Under the pieces are notes generated by a model. The model did not search any database. It had not been told where the DNA came from and saw nothing but the letters and a program-made list of their open reading frames with translations. From NCBI GenBank assembly GCA_025084515.1, contig JAJAGP010003169.1, forward strand, positions 1 to 64,000: 64,000 bases of DNA, given 5' to 3'. The stretch comes from Ancistrus triradiatus (lineage: Eukaryota; Chordata; Actinopteri; Siluriformes; Loricariidae). The position numbers were made by a program, and so were the translations under genes. The first letter of the stretch is position 1, and each line of letters starts with the position of its first letter. Shown one piece after another: positions 33,186 through 45,228 of the stretch.

Positions 33186-35446
33186 TCAATACTTTGTAAC
33201 ATAACCTTTGTTGGCAATGACAGAGGTCAAACGTTTCCTGTAAGTCTTCACCAGGTTGGCACACACTGTAGCTGGTATTTTGGCCCTCTCCTCTAGAGCA
33301 GTGATGTTTTGTGGCAACACGGACTTTCAACTCCATCCACAAATTTTCTATGGGGCTGAGGTCTGGAGACTGGCTAGGCCACTCCAGGACTTTGAAATGC
33401 TTTTTACAGAGCCACTCCTTCATTGCCCGAGCGGTGTGTTTGGGATCATTGTCATGCTGGAAGACCCAACCACGTTCCATCTTCAATGGTCTGACTGATG
33501 GAAGGAGGTTTTGGCATAAAATCTCACGATATATAGCTCCGTTCATTCTTCCCTTAACACGGATAAGTCGTTCTGTCCCCTATGCAGAAAAACAGCCCCA
33601 AAGTATGATGTTTCCACCCCCATGTTTCACAGTGTTCTTGGGATGCAACTCAGCATTCTTCTTCCTCCAGTTGAGTTTTTACCAAAAAGATCTATTTTGG
33701 TTTCATCTGACCACATGATATTCTCCCAATCCTCTTCTGGATCATCCATGTGCTCTCTGGCAAACTTCAGATGGGCCTGGACATGTACTGGCTTAAGCAG
33801 GGGCACACGCCTGGCACTGAAGGATCTGAGTCTCTCTTGGCGTAGTGTGTTACTGATGGTAGACTTTGTTACTTTGGTCCCAGCTCTCTGCAGGTCATTC
33901 ATCAGGTCTCTCCATGTAGTTCTGGGATTTTTGCTCACCGTTCTCATGATCATTTTGAACCACGGGATGAGATCTTGCGTGGGGCTCCAGATTGAGGGAT
34001 ATTATCAATGGTCTTGTTGTTACGGTACGCCATGATGCTAAGGACTGGCGAACCGTTAAAGAAGAAAATAATCAACAAATATTTCTTTCAAATAATATTT
34101 TATTGAGAGTTAGGACCCAAGTGCAGTTAGCTCCAGATGGAATTAGTGAACCAAAATAAATGATGATAAATGATAAGCGGTAATAAATAATAACCAAGCC
34201 TGCAGTTAATGCAGGACCTGGGAATTGAACTCCCGGAGCTTAGTGTCAAAGGCGAGCGTAATCAAGGCTTGCCACAGCGCCAGACACTAGGACCCGGGAG
34301 GAAGAGCAGGTAAGCAGAACGGCAGACGAAGGAGACGCCTATAGCGTACTCAAAATAAGGATTAAACCGTCTAAAAACTATGACGGAAGCCAAAGGAAAT
34401 ATAAGATGCACGCTGGTAGGCAGGACGTATTAATACGAATAACAGCGAGATTAAAGCGCGAAGCACGAACAGCAGTTTGTGCATGCGTAGAAAGGATTCG
34501 AGCGCATCAGCCCGAGCTCTGTTCGCTGGAGCTCGGCTGCGCCGGAGAAAGCCGAAGACTACTGAGGGTGCGTGTGCACAGTGCGACCACAGCGCGTTCA
34601 GAGTTACAGCGAGTGACTCAGAATCGAATCACTCCGCTGAGAGATCCGCAGAGGAAACTCACGGTCCTCCCGATTCCGTGAGAGCATGAGGCTGATGCAG
34701 GTCCCCAGCAGGCACGTACCACAAACACTCCTGGCTGATCCCTCACTGGAGTGTGGCACTAAAGCCGGGGAGACGCGCACAAGCACAGAAGAGCGGCCAA
34801 GCCGCGATCGCTGGAGCTGCACGGAAAAGGGCGCTTCCGGACGGCCTAACGCCACTCCAGAGCGTGGAAAAAAGCTTCCCTTGAACTATCTAAAGACCCT
34901 GGCAGTTTAACCTCAGCGTTCCGCTTTACTCAAGTCTCCCCTTTGCGGGGGAACTGTACAATCGTCCCTGGAGAGAAGGAGCGAAAGATCCGAGCAGCAA
35001 GAAAGCGATGAAAAGCTATGAACCGTAGCGAAAGCGAAAAGTACGCAAGCAGTTGGCGAGGATGCGGCCACTAAATAACACTACTGACAGGTGCAATTCA
35101 CTTCCCAATGCCAAATCAACATTGCCAAATCAGTCATGCCAACGTGGAATGCACTGGTATGTGGGGATTCCACTCGAAACTGAGCCCAACAGTGGCCTCT
35201 ACTGTCAGCTGAGGGGGAATCCCCAGAACAGTGGGGAGAGGCAGGACACGTGAGAAGGACCAACACTGGCCGTAAGGCCAAAGTGTAGGCCCTAACACTT
35301 GTATGTGCTTCCATTTTCTTACAAGTGCTCCCACAGTTGATTTATTCACACCCATCCTGCTTGCATATTGTAGATTGACTCTTCCCAGCTGGTGCAGGTC
35401 TACGATTTTCTTCATGGGTTCTTCGACAGCTCTTGGTCTTGACCAT
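33186..35446 (-). pseudogene. Tc1 transposase pseudogene (copy c), interrupted by a solo LTR
   Basis: The start corresponds to 35446 on the minus strand. The N-terminal part (VNKSTVGALVRKWK) lies right of the LTR and the rest left of it. A 108-codon frame (33953-33627) carries MWSDETKIDLFGKN, and a 121-codon frame (33546-33181) carries FQHDNDPKHTA and SPDLSPIENLW. The three catalytic residues are therefore present, but the gene is broken by a 1.28-kb insertion and several indels. Confidence 0.88.
34018..35297 (-). mobile_element. Solo LTR of family R with 5-bp target duplication
   Basis: Starts TGTTACGGTACGCC, ends GGCCCTAACA, and is bounded by CTTGT on both sides (34013-34017 and 35298-35302). 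TG..CA ends plus a 5-bp duplication are diagnostic of an LTR. The family sense strand is minus here: its right-hand end pairs with the ends at 24696 and 26284, and AATAAA occurs in that orientation near 34.10 kb. No internal region or second LTR is present, so it arose by LTR-LTR recombination. It is GC-rich with many CpG, unlike its surroundings. Confidence 0.92.
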
Positions 35447-35809
35447 GGTTGAGTTTGGAGTCTGACTGTTTGAGGATGTGGGACAGGTTTCTCTTTACAG
35501 ATAACGAGGTCAAACAGGTGCCATTAATACAGGTAATGAGTGAGGAAAGAAGAGTTCTTAAGAAGCAGTTACAGGTATGTGAGAGCCAGAAATCTTGCTG
35601 TTTGGGGTGACCAAATACTTATTTTCCACCATGATTAACAATAAATCTTTAAAAAATCCTACATGTGATTTCCTGGATTTTTTTTCACATTTGCACCATA
35701 GTTGAAGTGTACATATGATGCAAATTACAGACCTCTCTCATCTTTCTAAGTCAGAGAACTGCGCAAATCAGTGGCTGACTAAATTACTTTTTTGCCACAC
35801 TGTATATGA

Positions 35810-36670
35810 TATATGTTGCTTGACCGGTTGAAGGCATGGTACAAATGGTCCTCTACTTCAACTGGAAAAAAATATGACGTTCATTTAATTTAATTAGTTT
35901 GCTTCATTAAGCCTGCATGTTCAAATATTAAACAAACATGTTTTGTGTTATATCTATGATTTGTTTATTTGCAAGTAGAAAAGCTGGATGAACATCCTCT
36001 AAGTGTGGTGTTGCTGTAATTTTTGGCAGGGACTGTACACTGTTACCAACTCGATTTAGCTACAAGTAAAGTGTATGCATCTGTAGTAATTACTGGACAT
36101 ATGGGTGATTGGATGGTTGGATACCCCTTTAGTTAAATAATGAGGTTTTATTAAATGAAAGAACACAAAGGTATTTTAAGCCTCACCTTTATATGTACAT
36201 CCTACGTTAACATATACTGTTTATAGTCTGTAAAGGCAATCCTGCTATTTGAATAAGAACTTATGCAAATGAACTGGTCCTAATATTTTTTTGCACATTC
36301 TTTCAAATGTGCATCTGTGAGAACATGTTGGGTGAATATGTACTGTATATTCTGATTGTGATAGAAGTCCTATTCCTTGGCCAGTCTGTCCTTATGTGAG
36401 CTAACATGCAAGCTTTTTTATAGTGAAAGGAAGCCTTAATGTTTGGGGAAAAGGGCACAGTTCTGTGTCTTTGATTGCTGTAGGGGAGGTGTATTTTCAG
36501 CAAGGGCAATCGAGGCCAGGGAAACACTGACTTTTATACTGTGAGGGGGAGGGAGAGAGAACAAAGCACTTCAAGCCACACTGGAGTCACAGCACCAAAA
36601 GAAAAAATCTTTAGGTTTATCCAATATACAGTCGTGCAGGAAATGTTTTAATTCTTTGGGTCGTGTGTGT
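35810..36670. other. Gene-free unique sequence
   Basis: AT-rich, with no recognised repeat or coding frame. Confidence 0.4.
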
Positions 36671-36678
36671 GACTGACA

Positions 36679-36702
36679 GACACAGACACAGACACACACA
36701 CA

Positions 36703-36768
<66 letters not shown>
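36679..36768. repeat. (CA)n microsatellite
   Basis: About 90 bp of CA with a few GACA interruptions at its left edge. Confidence 0.97.
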
Positions 36769-36770
<2 letters not shown>

Positions 36771-36779
36771 ACCAAATAA

Positions 36780-37480
36780 CCTAAACACTAACTACATGGA
36801 GCCATTAACTTTAGCATAATCCAGATGTTGAATAAATGAACCCTGCCCACAAAGAAACCAATGTCATGCCTGGAATTACAGAGTGCTAAACGTGACTTTG
36901 CATTTTGCAGCTAATGAAGTGGGTAAATGTGTGGGAGGCATCTTTAGATGTCTTTAGCGGAAGCATCCTTGATTAGTCAGTCTGTTGTTAAAATAATATG
37001 TTTAACAATTGCTACAAATGTTTACCCAATCAAAATAAATAAACATATATCATCTGTGCAATTTTGTATATAATTGAAATTCAGCATTGTGTCCTTATTT
37101 TTTTAATGTTATTATTTTTCTATTCTTATGTTTTTTTTGAGTATTCCATTCAAAATGCTATACATGCAAATGATTGCACTGCAGCCCTGGCAGTACCCCC
37201 TTCCTTCGCCTATGCCGATACATGTTGTTATGTCAGCCTTTATGTCAGATTTTCATCAGTATTATCAAACACCACACATTCTAGGCTTTACACTGAAAAA
37301 CAGTATCCCCTGGAGCTTTTGCAATGCGCTGCTTCTAGAATTATTTAAGGCAGGCCAATTTAGAGGGCTCCTGTCTCCTGCAGATCTGATGTTAAACACA
37401 ATCAGCACTTTCTCTTGACTGTTGGACTCACTGCATTTTGAAAATCATAGGAATAAGATTGCCTTAGAATTGCTTTTGTA
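36780..37480. other. Gene-free unique sequence
   Basis: Two overlapping short + frames around 37.06-37.42 kb show no domain or splice context. I see no repeat family. Confidence 0.4.
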
Positions 37481-37491
37481 TTAACAGAATG

Positions 37492-37492
<1 letters not shown>

Positions 37493-37568
<76 letters not shown>

Positions 37569-37640
37569 TATATATAAATTAAAAAAAAAATTAATTTTTT
37601 TTTTATATATATATTATATATATATCTAATATATATGTGT
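37493..37640. repeat. (CA)n, A39 run and AT-rich low-complexity tract
   Basis: CA repeats are followed by 39 uninterrupted A residues (37526-37564), then TA/A/T tracts and TATATATG runs. The A run may be the tail of a lost retroposon or slippage; no body is recognisable. Confidence 0.9.
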
Positions 37641-37875
37641 GTGTTGTGTGTTTGGAAAGGACACCATACGATACGCATAGCGTGACACGTACTCACGATA
37701 CGGGTTATATCACGATACATTTTGAATGAGCAGGTTGTGTATTCCACATAGTTCACTGACAACATAAAAACAGCACTGAAATTACAAGTACATTGTAAAA
37801 TCTGAGGGTCATATTGATGGTTCAGGGACAAACTGAGTCAAAAACCCTTGTGCTGAAAACTCTACAGGAACACTA

Positions 37876-39465
37876 CATGCTCAAAAAAATAAAGGGAACA
37901 CTTAAAACAACACAATATAACTCCAAGTAAATCAAACTTTTGTGAAATCAAAACTGTCCACTTAGGAAGGCAACCATGATTGACAATAAATTTCCACATT
38001 CTATTGTGCAAATGGAATAGACAAACAGGTGGAAATATTGGCCAATTAGCCAAGACACATCAATAAAGAGTGTTCGCAGGTGGGGACCACAGACCATTCC
38101 ATTACTATGCTTTCAGGCTGATGTTTTTGGTACTTTTGAATGTTGGTGGTGCTTTCACACTCGTGGTAGCGTGAGACGGGACTCTACAAACCCCACCACA
38201 AGTGGCTCATGTAGTGCAGCTCATCCATAATGGCACATCAATGCGAGCTGTGGAAAAAAAGAGGTTTGCTGTGTATGTTCAGCGTAGTGTCCAGAGGCGG
38301 AGGCGTACCAGGAGACAGGCCAGTAACCAGGAGACGTGGAGGAGGCCGTAAGAGGGCAACAGCCCAGCAGCAGGATTGCTTACCTTCCGCCTGGTGCAAG
38401 TAGGAACAGGAAGAGGAGCACTGCCAAAGAGCCCTGCAAAATGACATCCAGCAGGCCACAAATGTGCAGGTGTCTGCATAAACGGTTAGATCGATCCATG
38501 AGGATGGTATGAGGGCCTGAACCAAAAATCCACAGATGGGGGTTGTGTCAACACCCAAACACCGTGCAGGAAGCTTGGCATTTGCAAAGAACCTTAGGAT
38601 GGCAGATTCGCCTGGCGCCCTGTGTCTTCACAGATGAAAGCAGGTTCACCACTGAAGCACATGTGACAGACGTGGACAGGAGTCTGGAGTTGGAGGCGGA
38701 TCTGCTGCCGACAAAAACCCATCTTTTCAGCATGGGACCGGTTGGCAGTGGGTCAGTAATGGGTGGGGTGGCATTCTTTGGAGGGGCGCACAAGCCCTCC
38801 ATGTGCTCGCCAGAGGTAGCCTGACTGACATTAGGTACGAGATGAGATCCTCAGACCCCTGTGAGACGATATGCTGGTGCGGTTGGCTCTGGGGTTCCTC
38901 CTAATACAGGACAATGCTAGACCGCATGGGGCTGGGAGTGTGTCAGCAGTTCTGCAAGATTGAAGGCATTTAAAGCTATGGACTGGGCCCGCCCGTCCCC
39001 AGACCTGAATTTGATGAGCACATCTGTGACATCATGTCCTCGACTCCATCCACCAACGTCACGTTGCACCAAGACTGTCCAGGAGTTGGCGGGATGTTTA
39101 GTCCAGGTCTGGGAGGAGATCCTCAGGAGACCATCGCCACCTAATCAGAACATGTCCAGGCATTGTAGGGCGGTCATACATGTGGCACGTGGAGGCCCAC
39201 ACACAATAAATGAGCCTCATTTGACTTGTTGTTTAAGGAATTACATCCAAGTTGGATCAGCCATAATGTGTTTTCCACTTTAATTTGTGTGTGACTCCAA
39301 ATCCAGCCTCCATGGTTAATAAATTGATTTCCCATTGATGATTTTTGTGTGATTTGTTGTCAGCACATTCAACTTTGTACAGAACAAAGAATTCAATGAG
39401 GAAATATTTTATTCATTCAGATCTAGGATGTGTTATTGAGAGTTCCCTTTATTTTTTGAGCAGTG
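37876..39465 (+). mobile_element. Tc1/mariner-like element, family 4, ~1.59 kb
   Basis: The inverted ends share GCTCAAAAAAATAAAGGGAA: left CATGCTCAAAAAAATAAAGG, right ...CCTTTATTTTTTGAGCAGTG. TA precedes the left end. It is near full length, with a + strand transposase that is degraded. Confidence 0.88.
38171..39210 (+). pseudogene. Mariner-type transposase pseudogene (family 4)
   Basis: At the position where the start would be, GTGAGACGG replaces ATGAGACGG. A 93-codon frame (38543-38824) contains CVFTDESRFT with the first catalytic aspartate and the GGSVM-type block as GSGSVMGGVAFFGG. Near 38.91 kb QDNARPHG gives the second aspartate. SPDLN follows at about 39.0 kb, with the acidic third position out of frame. 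There are many indels. The opposite strand also keeps open frames of up to 106 codons, which are shadows. Confidence 0.8.
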
Positions 39466-39471
39466 TTTTAT

Positions 39472-39478
<7 letters not shown>

Positions 39479-39559
<81 letters not shown>
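39479..39559. repeat. (CA)n microsatellite
   Basis: About 40 CA units directly at the right end of the family 4 element. Confidence 0.97.
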
Positions 39560-39562
<3 letters not shown>

Positions 39563-39564
<2 letters not shown>

Positions 39565-40215
39565 TGAGACAGGAGATGGGGTCGGACGCTAGTGAAAAAG
39601 TGTGTTTAATTACAAGTACACAAGGTGAAACAGGAGAAGTAGACAGACAGAAGAGTACACACAAACTAAGCAAATGCAAACAAGGCGAGACTTACCATAC
39701 ACTTGGACGAAAGCAAGGCTAACGAAACCAAAATATGCTAATACAAAGGATAAACTAATACACCAAGACAAAGGATATGCTAACAACCAAAGCTAACAGT
39801 CAAGGTACAAAGTACAGAGACAAAATAACAACTGATGAAATCAAGCTTACTGAAGGTGCTAACGCTAATAACTAATAAACACGCAAACACCACATGGCGT
39901 TAAACAAACAATAAGCTAATAAGCTAAAGCTAAGCAAACAGAACTGAACACAAACAGACAGTGGACAGAAATAACAAACAATACTAGATAATACAAAGAC
40001 ACAGAACTGAGCAACACAAAGAACACTAATACCTGACACAGAACAAGACACACACAAGACAAAGGACAGACAGACCAACCACGCAGAGAGACAGTAGAAT
40101 GGACAGGAGAATGGACACACCATGGGAGTGAGAATGCAAGTCAAGGAAGTGTACAGGAAGTGAGATATTTATAGAAAAAGGCAGCAGGTGGAAACAGCCC
40201 CACCTGCTGTGGAAA
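39563..40215 (-). mobile_element. LTR-like sequence, minus orientation
   Basis: Purine/A-rich on the + strand. On the minus strand it has a TATA box (TCTATAAATATCTCAC near 40180) preceded by CAGCAGGTGGGGCTGTTTCC, then a CT/GT-rich leader of about 600 bp. This is the shape of a fish gypsy-type LTR. The exact ends are obscured by the CA array on one side and the TA array on the other. Confidence 0.38.
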
Positions 40216-40244
40216 GAGAGTCAGGTTTCATAATTGATGAATGT

Positions 40245-40247
<3 letters not shown>

Positions 40248-40297
<50 letters not shown>
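40248..40297. repeat. (TA)n microsatellite
   Basis: 25 TA units abutting the left side of the family 5 Tc1 remains. Confidence 0.97.
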
Positions 40298-40301
<4 letters not shown>

Positions 40302-40309
40302 ATATATAT

Positions 40310-41495
40310 AGTTAGCAGGGCTGTTACATTTGGAGCTTTGGGTACAATTCTCTCATACTGGCCACTGGATATTCAACATGGCTCTTCATGGCAAAGAACT
40401 CTCTGAAGATGTGAGAAATAGAATCATTGCTTTCCACAAAGATGGCCTAGGCTATAAGAACATTGCTAACGGCCTGAAACTGAGCTACAGCAAGGTGGCC
40501 AAGGTCATACAGTGGTTTTCCAGGATGCATTCCACTCGGAACAGGCCTCAACAGGGTCGACCAAAGAAGTTGAGTCCTTGTCTTCAGTGTCATATCCAGA
40601 GGTTGGCTTTAAAAAAAGATGCATAAGTGTTGCCAGCATTGCTGCAGAGGTTGAAGAAGTGGGAGGTATATGGTGCACACAGCATCAACTCAGTCTGAAT
40701 GGCCGTCGTCACAGAAGGAAGTCTCTCCTGAAGCTGACGCACAAGAAAACCCACAAGCAGTTTGCTGAAGACAAGCAGTCCAAGAGCATGGATTACTGGA
40801 ACCATGTCCTGTGGTCTGATGAGACCAAGATAAACTTGTTTGGCTCAGATGGTGTCCTGCATGTGTCGTGGCGCCATGGTGAGGAGTACCAAGATAACGG
40901 TGTCTTGCCTACAGTCAAGCATGGTGATGGTAGCGTCATGATCTGGTCCTGCATGAGTGCTGCTGGCACTGGGGAGCTGCAGTTCATTGAGGGAAACGTG
41001 AATTCCAACATGTACTGTGACTTTCTGAAGCAGAGCATGAACCCCTCCCTTCAGAAACTGGGCTACATGGCAGTTTTCCAATATGATAATTACCCCAAAC
41101 ACACCTCCAAGATGACACTGCCTGCTTGAGGAAGGTGAAGGTGATGGGACTGGCCAAGTATGTCTCCAGACCAAACCCAATTGGCATTCTTCAAGCATTC
41201 CGCAATGGCTTACTCAAGTGAAAGGTGGAGGAGAGCAAGGTGTGTAGCATCCACCAGCTCCGTGATGTCATCATAGAGGAGTGGAAGAGAATCCCAGTAG
41301 CAACCTTGCCCAAGAGGGTTAAGGCAGTGCTAGATATTAATGGTGGTCACACAAAATATTGACATTATGGGCACAATTTGGACATGTTCACTGTGAGGTG
41401 TACTCTCTTGTGTTGCCAGCTATTTGGACATTAATGGCTGTGTGTTGAGTTGTTTTCAGAAGTAAGTTTCATTTCTATACTGTTGTCACATCAAA

Positions 41496-41497
<2 letters not shown>
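40310..41497 (+). mobile_element. Tc1-like element, family 5, bounded by TA arrays
   Basis: The transposase body is on the + strand with about 68 bp before its start codon. Both sides run straight into TA arrays of about 50 bp (40248-40297 and 41498-41551). Typical terminal inverted repeats are not visible, so the ends have been lost or replaced by TA expansion. Confidence 0.8.
40378..41362 (+). pseudogene. Tc1 transposase pseudogene (family 5)
   Basis: The start is MALHGKELSEDVRNRIIAFH, a normal Tc1 N-terminus with paired helix-turn-helix domains (to about residue 80). A frameshift near 40.61 kb passes reading to the frame ending at 41129, which holds VLWSDETKINLFG (first aspartate) and VFQYDNYPKHTSK (second aspartate, with the usual His changed to Tyr). 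The third block reads PNPIGIL where NPIE is expected, because of a base loss, so the catalytic glutamate is missing. The C-terminus GGHTKY-stop is at 41345-41362. Confidence 0.88.

Positions 41498-41551
<54 letters not shown>
41498..41551. repeat. (TA)n microsatellite
   Basis: 27 TA units at the right edge of the family 5 element. Confidence 0.97.
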
Positions 41552-41555
<4 letters not shown>

Positions 41556-41621
41556 GTTTATTTATTTACTTCCATTACATTATATTGTCTACGGAGCACA
41601 AAACTAAATAAGTTTCATGCA

Positions 41622-41925
41622 CCTGCTGCAGTTCAAACTGAGCATCAGAATGGGCAAGAAAGGTGATTTTGAATGATTTAAAGATTTCCAGACTGGTCTG
41701 CTGGTCTGCTGGGACAGCCATCTCTAGGGTTTACAGAGAATGGTCTGAAAAAGTGAAATATCCAGTGAGTGGCAGTTTTCTGGGCCAAAATGCCATTTTG
41801 ATGCCATAGGCCAGAATAGAATTGCCAGATTGTTTCAGGCTGAGAAAGCAGTAACAGTAACAGTAATCAGATAACCACTAATTACAACCATGGTATGCAG
41901 AAGTTGTCTATCCTCACAGTTGTCA
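41622..41925 (+). pseudogene. N-terminal transposase fragment, Tc1 family 2
   Basis: ATGGGCAAGAAAGGTGATTT at 41650 is the start of the family 2 transposase. The helix-turn-helix region follows (TCTCTAGGGTTTACAGAGAA, reading SRVYREW), then a basic linker and QITTNYNHGMQK-like text. A premature stop falls after eight codons and the first helix has a deletion. Nothing downstream of about residue 90 remains. Confidence 0.75.
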
Positions 41926-42009
41926 ACCATTTTTCCAAGGCCTTTTCAAGCTCCATCGTCCCGTGCTTGGGTAGCCCTGTTGTGATCTAGGGCCAGGGTC
42001 AAGATCACA

Positions 42010-42545
42010 GTGGACAGACATCCAAGCACATGGATACTGCCATGGGTTGTGGATGTCCCCAAGGATCTCCCTCTTAGTGTTGGCTTTGGCTCAGTGCCAT
42101 TTTGCCTTGTCACTCTGCTCAAAGGCCTGATTGTTGTTCCAGCTGCATCTATGCCTTATTCGCACAGGACGTATTACAGCCAGCATTTTTGCAGGCTTTT
42201 TACCAGATTGTAACCGTTACCAAGCTCCCATTTTCATTTTTTCTGGGTTGTTTTCTTCTAGTGGAATATTTTTGAATGTCATACATTGTTGATGGACCTT
42301 TGAGCGTCTATGTTGTTTCTTGTGAGCTGTTTTCATGCTGCTAGGTTTGGACATTAATGTGGACTGTTTAGTGCTAGGATTTTTGAACTATTTTTCCCCT
42401 GGACTGTATGGCAATTTTTCTAGATTCAATTTTTTAGTGACAGTTTGCTTTTCTGCTTTTGGATGGTTTGCTCAGCCATTGGCAAATCCTCCAATAAACG
42501 GTTATTGATCGTACTTGGTCTACATCTGAGTCCTTGTCTCTCTGT
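42010..42545 (+). mobile_element. LTR/retroelement 3' fragment
   Basis: T-rich U3-R-like sequence ends CCAATAAACGGTTATTGATC followed by CTGAGTCCTTGTCTCTCTGTTAC. An AATAAA signal 40-60 bp before a TCTCTGTTAC end is the usual shape of a fish LTR 3' half. The 67-codon frame at 42010-42213 has no clear gag or pol motif. Its left boundary is unknown. Confidence 0.35.
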
Positions 42546-42569
42546 TACTCAAGTAGCTAGGGCGCCTAC

Positions 42570-42895
42570 TGAAACAATTAATAACAACTGCAGATCTTTA
42601 TTGTTCCTTCACTAAACTTTACAACTGGCACAGTGCATCCTGGTGTCTGCCAAATCCAGATTGGAATGTCAGAGTGCCAGATGGTAATGCATGAATCATC
42701 ACTCCGGAGAATGTATGCATTACACCACTCTAGCCTTCGGATGGCATTAGACATGGTCACTGGTCAGGCAAAGTGTATCTTTGAAAAAAACATGTCTTGT
42801 ATAACATTGCTTCAAGAAACTGTTTGGAACTTGGTAGTGAGTGTTGCAACCCAGAACAGAGCACTGTTGAGTGGTACATTCTTCAGGATTTAGGT
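42570..42895 (-). pseudogene. Tc1 transposase fragment, family 6
   Basis: The minus strand reads VRSDDSCITIWHSD (42.69 kb) and related text. The + strand GTGCCAGATGGTAATGC, GAATCATCACTCCGGAGAA and GTGAGTGTTGCAACCCAGAAC are reversed pieces of a widespread fish Tc1 transposase distinct from the five other families here. No ends or complete motifs remain. Confidence 0.6.
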
Positions 42896-42899
42896 ACAG

Positions 42900-45192
42900 C
42901 TATTAGTTTGAAAAGTGGCATCACAGAAGATCCTGAAGATACCATGGTTATGTATTTTGTTTTATACATATTTTAGCAATGGGTATGGCAAGGTCCACAC
43001 ATTTTGGCCATCGGTGAGATTCACATTGTTATTCACATTGTGGCACTGCTGTTTTGCAAAACATTAATTTATTTTGAGTCATTTGCATTCTTGTTTGTTT
43101 TTTAATGACTTAATTTGGGAATTCACTATTGGATCCCCATTGTTGAAATCCTCCAGATGTGAGTGTGTGTGTACACGTGAGAGCATGATGCAGTGTGAAA
43201 TGGTCTGTGAAGGTGCATAGACCACCTGCATTCTAACAGTTTGCTTTTGTATAAACTTCAGTTCAATGCAACTGTGTAAAGTCATTTCACAGGGTGTGGG
43301 GGTAAGTGCTGGAAAGCTGTGAGTAAATCAGTTAAATAGCTTAAACTATGGAATATGGGCAAAGGTATGAGGATGGCAGTGAGACTCGTGCAGAGACTCT
43401 GCTCAGAACAGTAATGCTGGGAAGAGCCATGACCTGCTATATCTGCTTGACGTTTTCTCACACACGCTCATCTTCATCCTCTCTGCTCCTTTATCTATCG
43501 TTTCCTCTTCTGATCTGAAATGAAGTGCCATCATCTTGATGGCAACAGTCAACGATGGCCAGATATCTCACTTGAGATTAATCTAATTAGATCTTACTTT
43601 CCTCTTCCCTCCTTCTTTTCTTTGTCTTATCTGTTTCTCAGCTATTTTCTACTTTTACTGTCTCTGTCTTCTTTCTTGGGTTGTAGCAAATTCCCTTGTG
43701 CTGTCTAAAACCAAGCCAGAGTAAAATGACATAAAATGAGGTAAAATAGTGTATCTAATCACTGCTCAGATTTCGGCTGACAATCAGATCCATCATACAT
43801 CTCTCTCTGCCCACATTGCTGATACTGGGGATGAAGAGAAATTCTGCTCTCACACTGCATATGTTCAAGTATAAAGCTCAGAGCAGTTGCTGGATGCACT
43901 ACATGAAAGCTGCTGTTTTTAGGATCATACCACACAGAGTGAAGGACTGAGAGTTTTAGCCACTAATCTTGAGTACACATATGTGTTCACAGTTCAGAAG
44001 TAATGAATGCTTTTGATCATATGATAATTCATGTGTATATAAATGTGTCCATGGGGAATTGTTTTGGCTTAATTTAAATGCACATAAATAGAAGGTTGAT
44101 GCGAAAATGAGCATAGGACTGCTCTATGATATATAAGAGCACTTTGGTGGTTTGTGTCTGGGTGCCACATCTTTAATGCTCTGGTTTATTCACTCTTCAC
44201 TTTCTTTTCTGTAACCATGCCCTTTTTGTAGTGTAGACTGGTTTGCATTTTCATGTGAAACAAGGAGACTGAGGGACAGAGTGTAGTTATTTCACTGTCC
44301 ATTGGTCCAGAGCCAAAACAAATGCGTGCAAATTATGCAGAGACTAAGCTGGTTGTAGCACATCATTTAATTTTTGTAACAGACATCATAGTGTTTTCCC
44401 GTAATGCAATTACTGAGCATCCTACAGGGCTTATAGAGTGCTTTAAATTATGCATATTTATACTGAAATTAAGTTAATGCTTAAATATTCCAATTTCTAA
44501 GTCTCTGAGAGTGTTTGTGTAATTCGGTAATCCCTAACGTCCTTCACAGTACAATCAACTGCGAGGATATTTCAAAGGCTCCTTAATTAGTATCTGTAGT
44601 ACAGAGACAAGTGCATCATCTTTATCAAATTATGCCATAAATTCAAAAAGAAGGCTCCAACCATTCTAAATTAAATTAATCTCTGCAGTTACACTGAAAC
44701 ATATTTCTATATAATCTGTATCTGTATGAACTGGACTAACAGTGATAAGTCCATTTAAGGGCCAAGTCACGGTACACCATGTAATAATTAGAAATGTATA
44801 ACATGGGAATGCTTTATTTAATTGTCATGTCCCTGCCACACTACAAAATGCAATGCATTTATTTAAAGTAACAGTTGTTAAGAACAGACTGTGCATATAT
44901 TTTATATATGATTATATATGTTTATATTTTTGGCAGATAAGACTTGTTTTTGTGTTTATTTTCAGTTGCAATGAACATTCAGATGGCTTTTGTTAGCAAG
45001 CTTTCTGTCTGTTGGGGGGAGGGGAGGCTATAGGAGAAGTGTTCTAATTTTGCATCTTCGGAGTATGATGCAGATTTAAAAATGACTGTTACATAAATCT
45101 GACAACAGTATGTGTGTATGTGTATGCAAGAAACATACACAGAGTGTAGATGAGGTGAAATGCAGGGGTTTTGGTATAATGGAAAACAGACA

Positions 45193-45228
<36 letters not shown>

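Larger units (their letters stand above)
32971..35802 (-). mobile_element. Tc1-like element, family 3, copy c, split by an LTR
   Basis: The ends CAGTGGAGCAAAAAAGCATT and ...TTTTTTGCCACACTG are both flanked by TA (32969 and 35803). Without the LTR and one copy of its duplication it is 1,547 bp. The interruption lies in the N-terminal part of the transposase. Confidence 0.95.

Noticed and set aside
37526..37564. A39 run as a processed pseudogene tail
   Set aside because: No retroposed gene body precedes it; it is flanked by CA and TA arrays and is likely low-complexity expansion.
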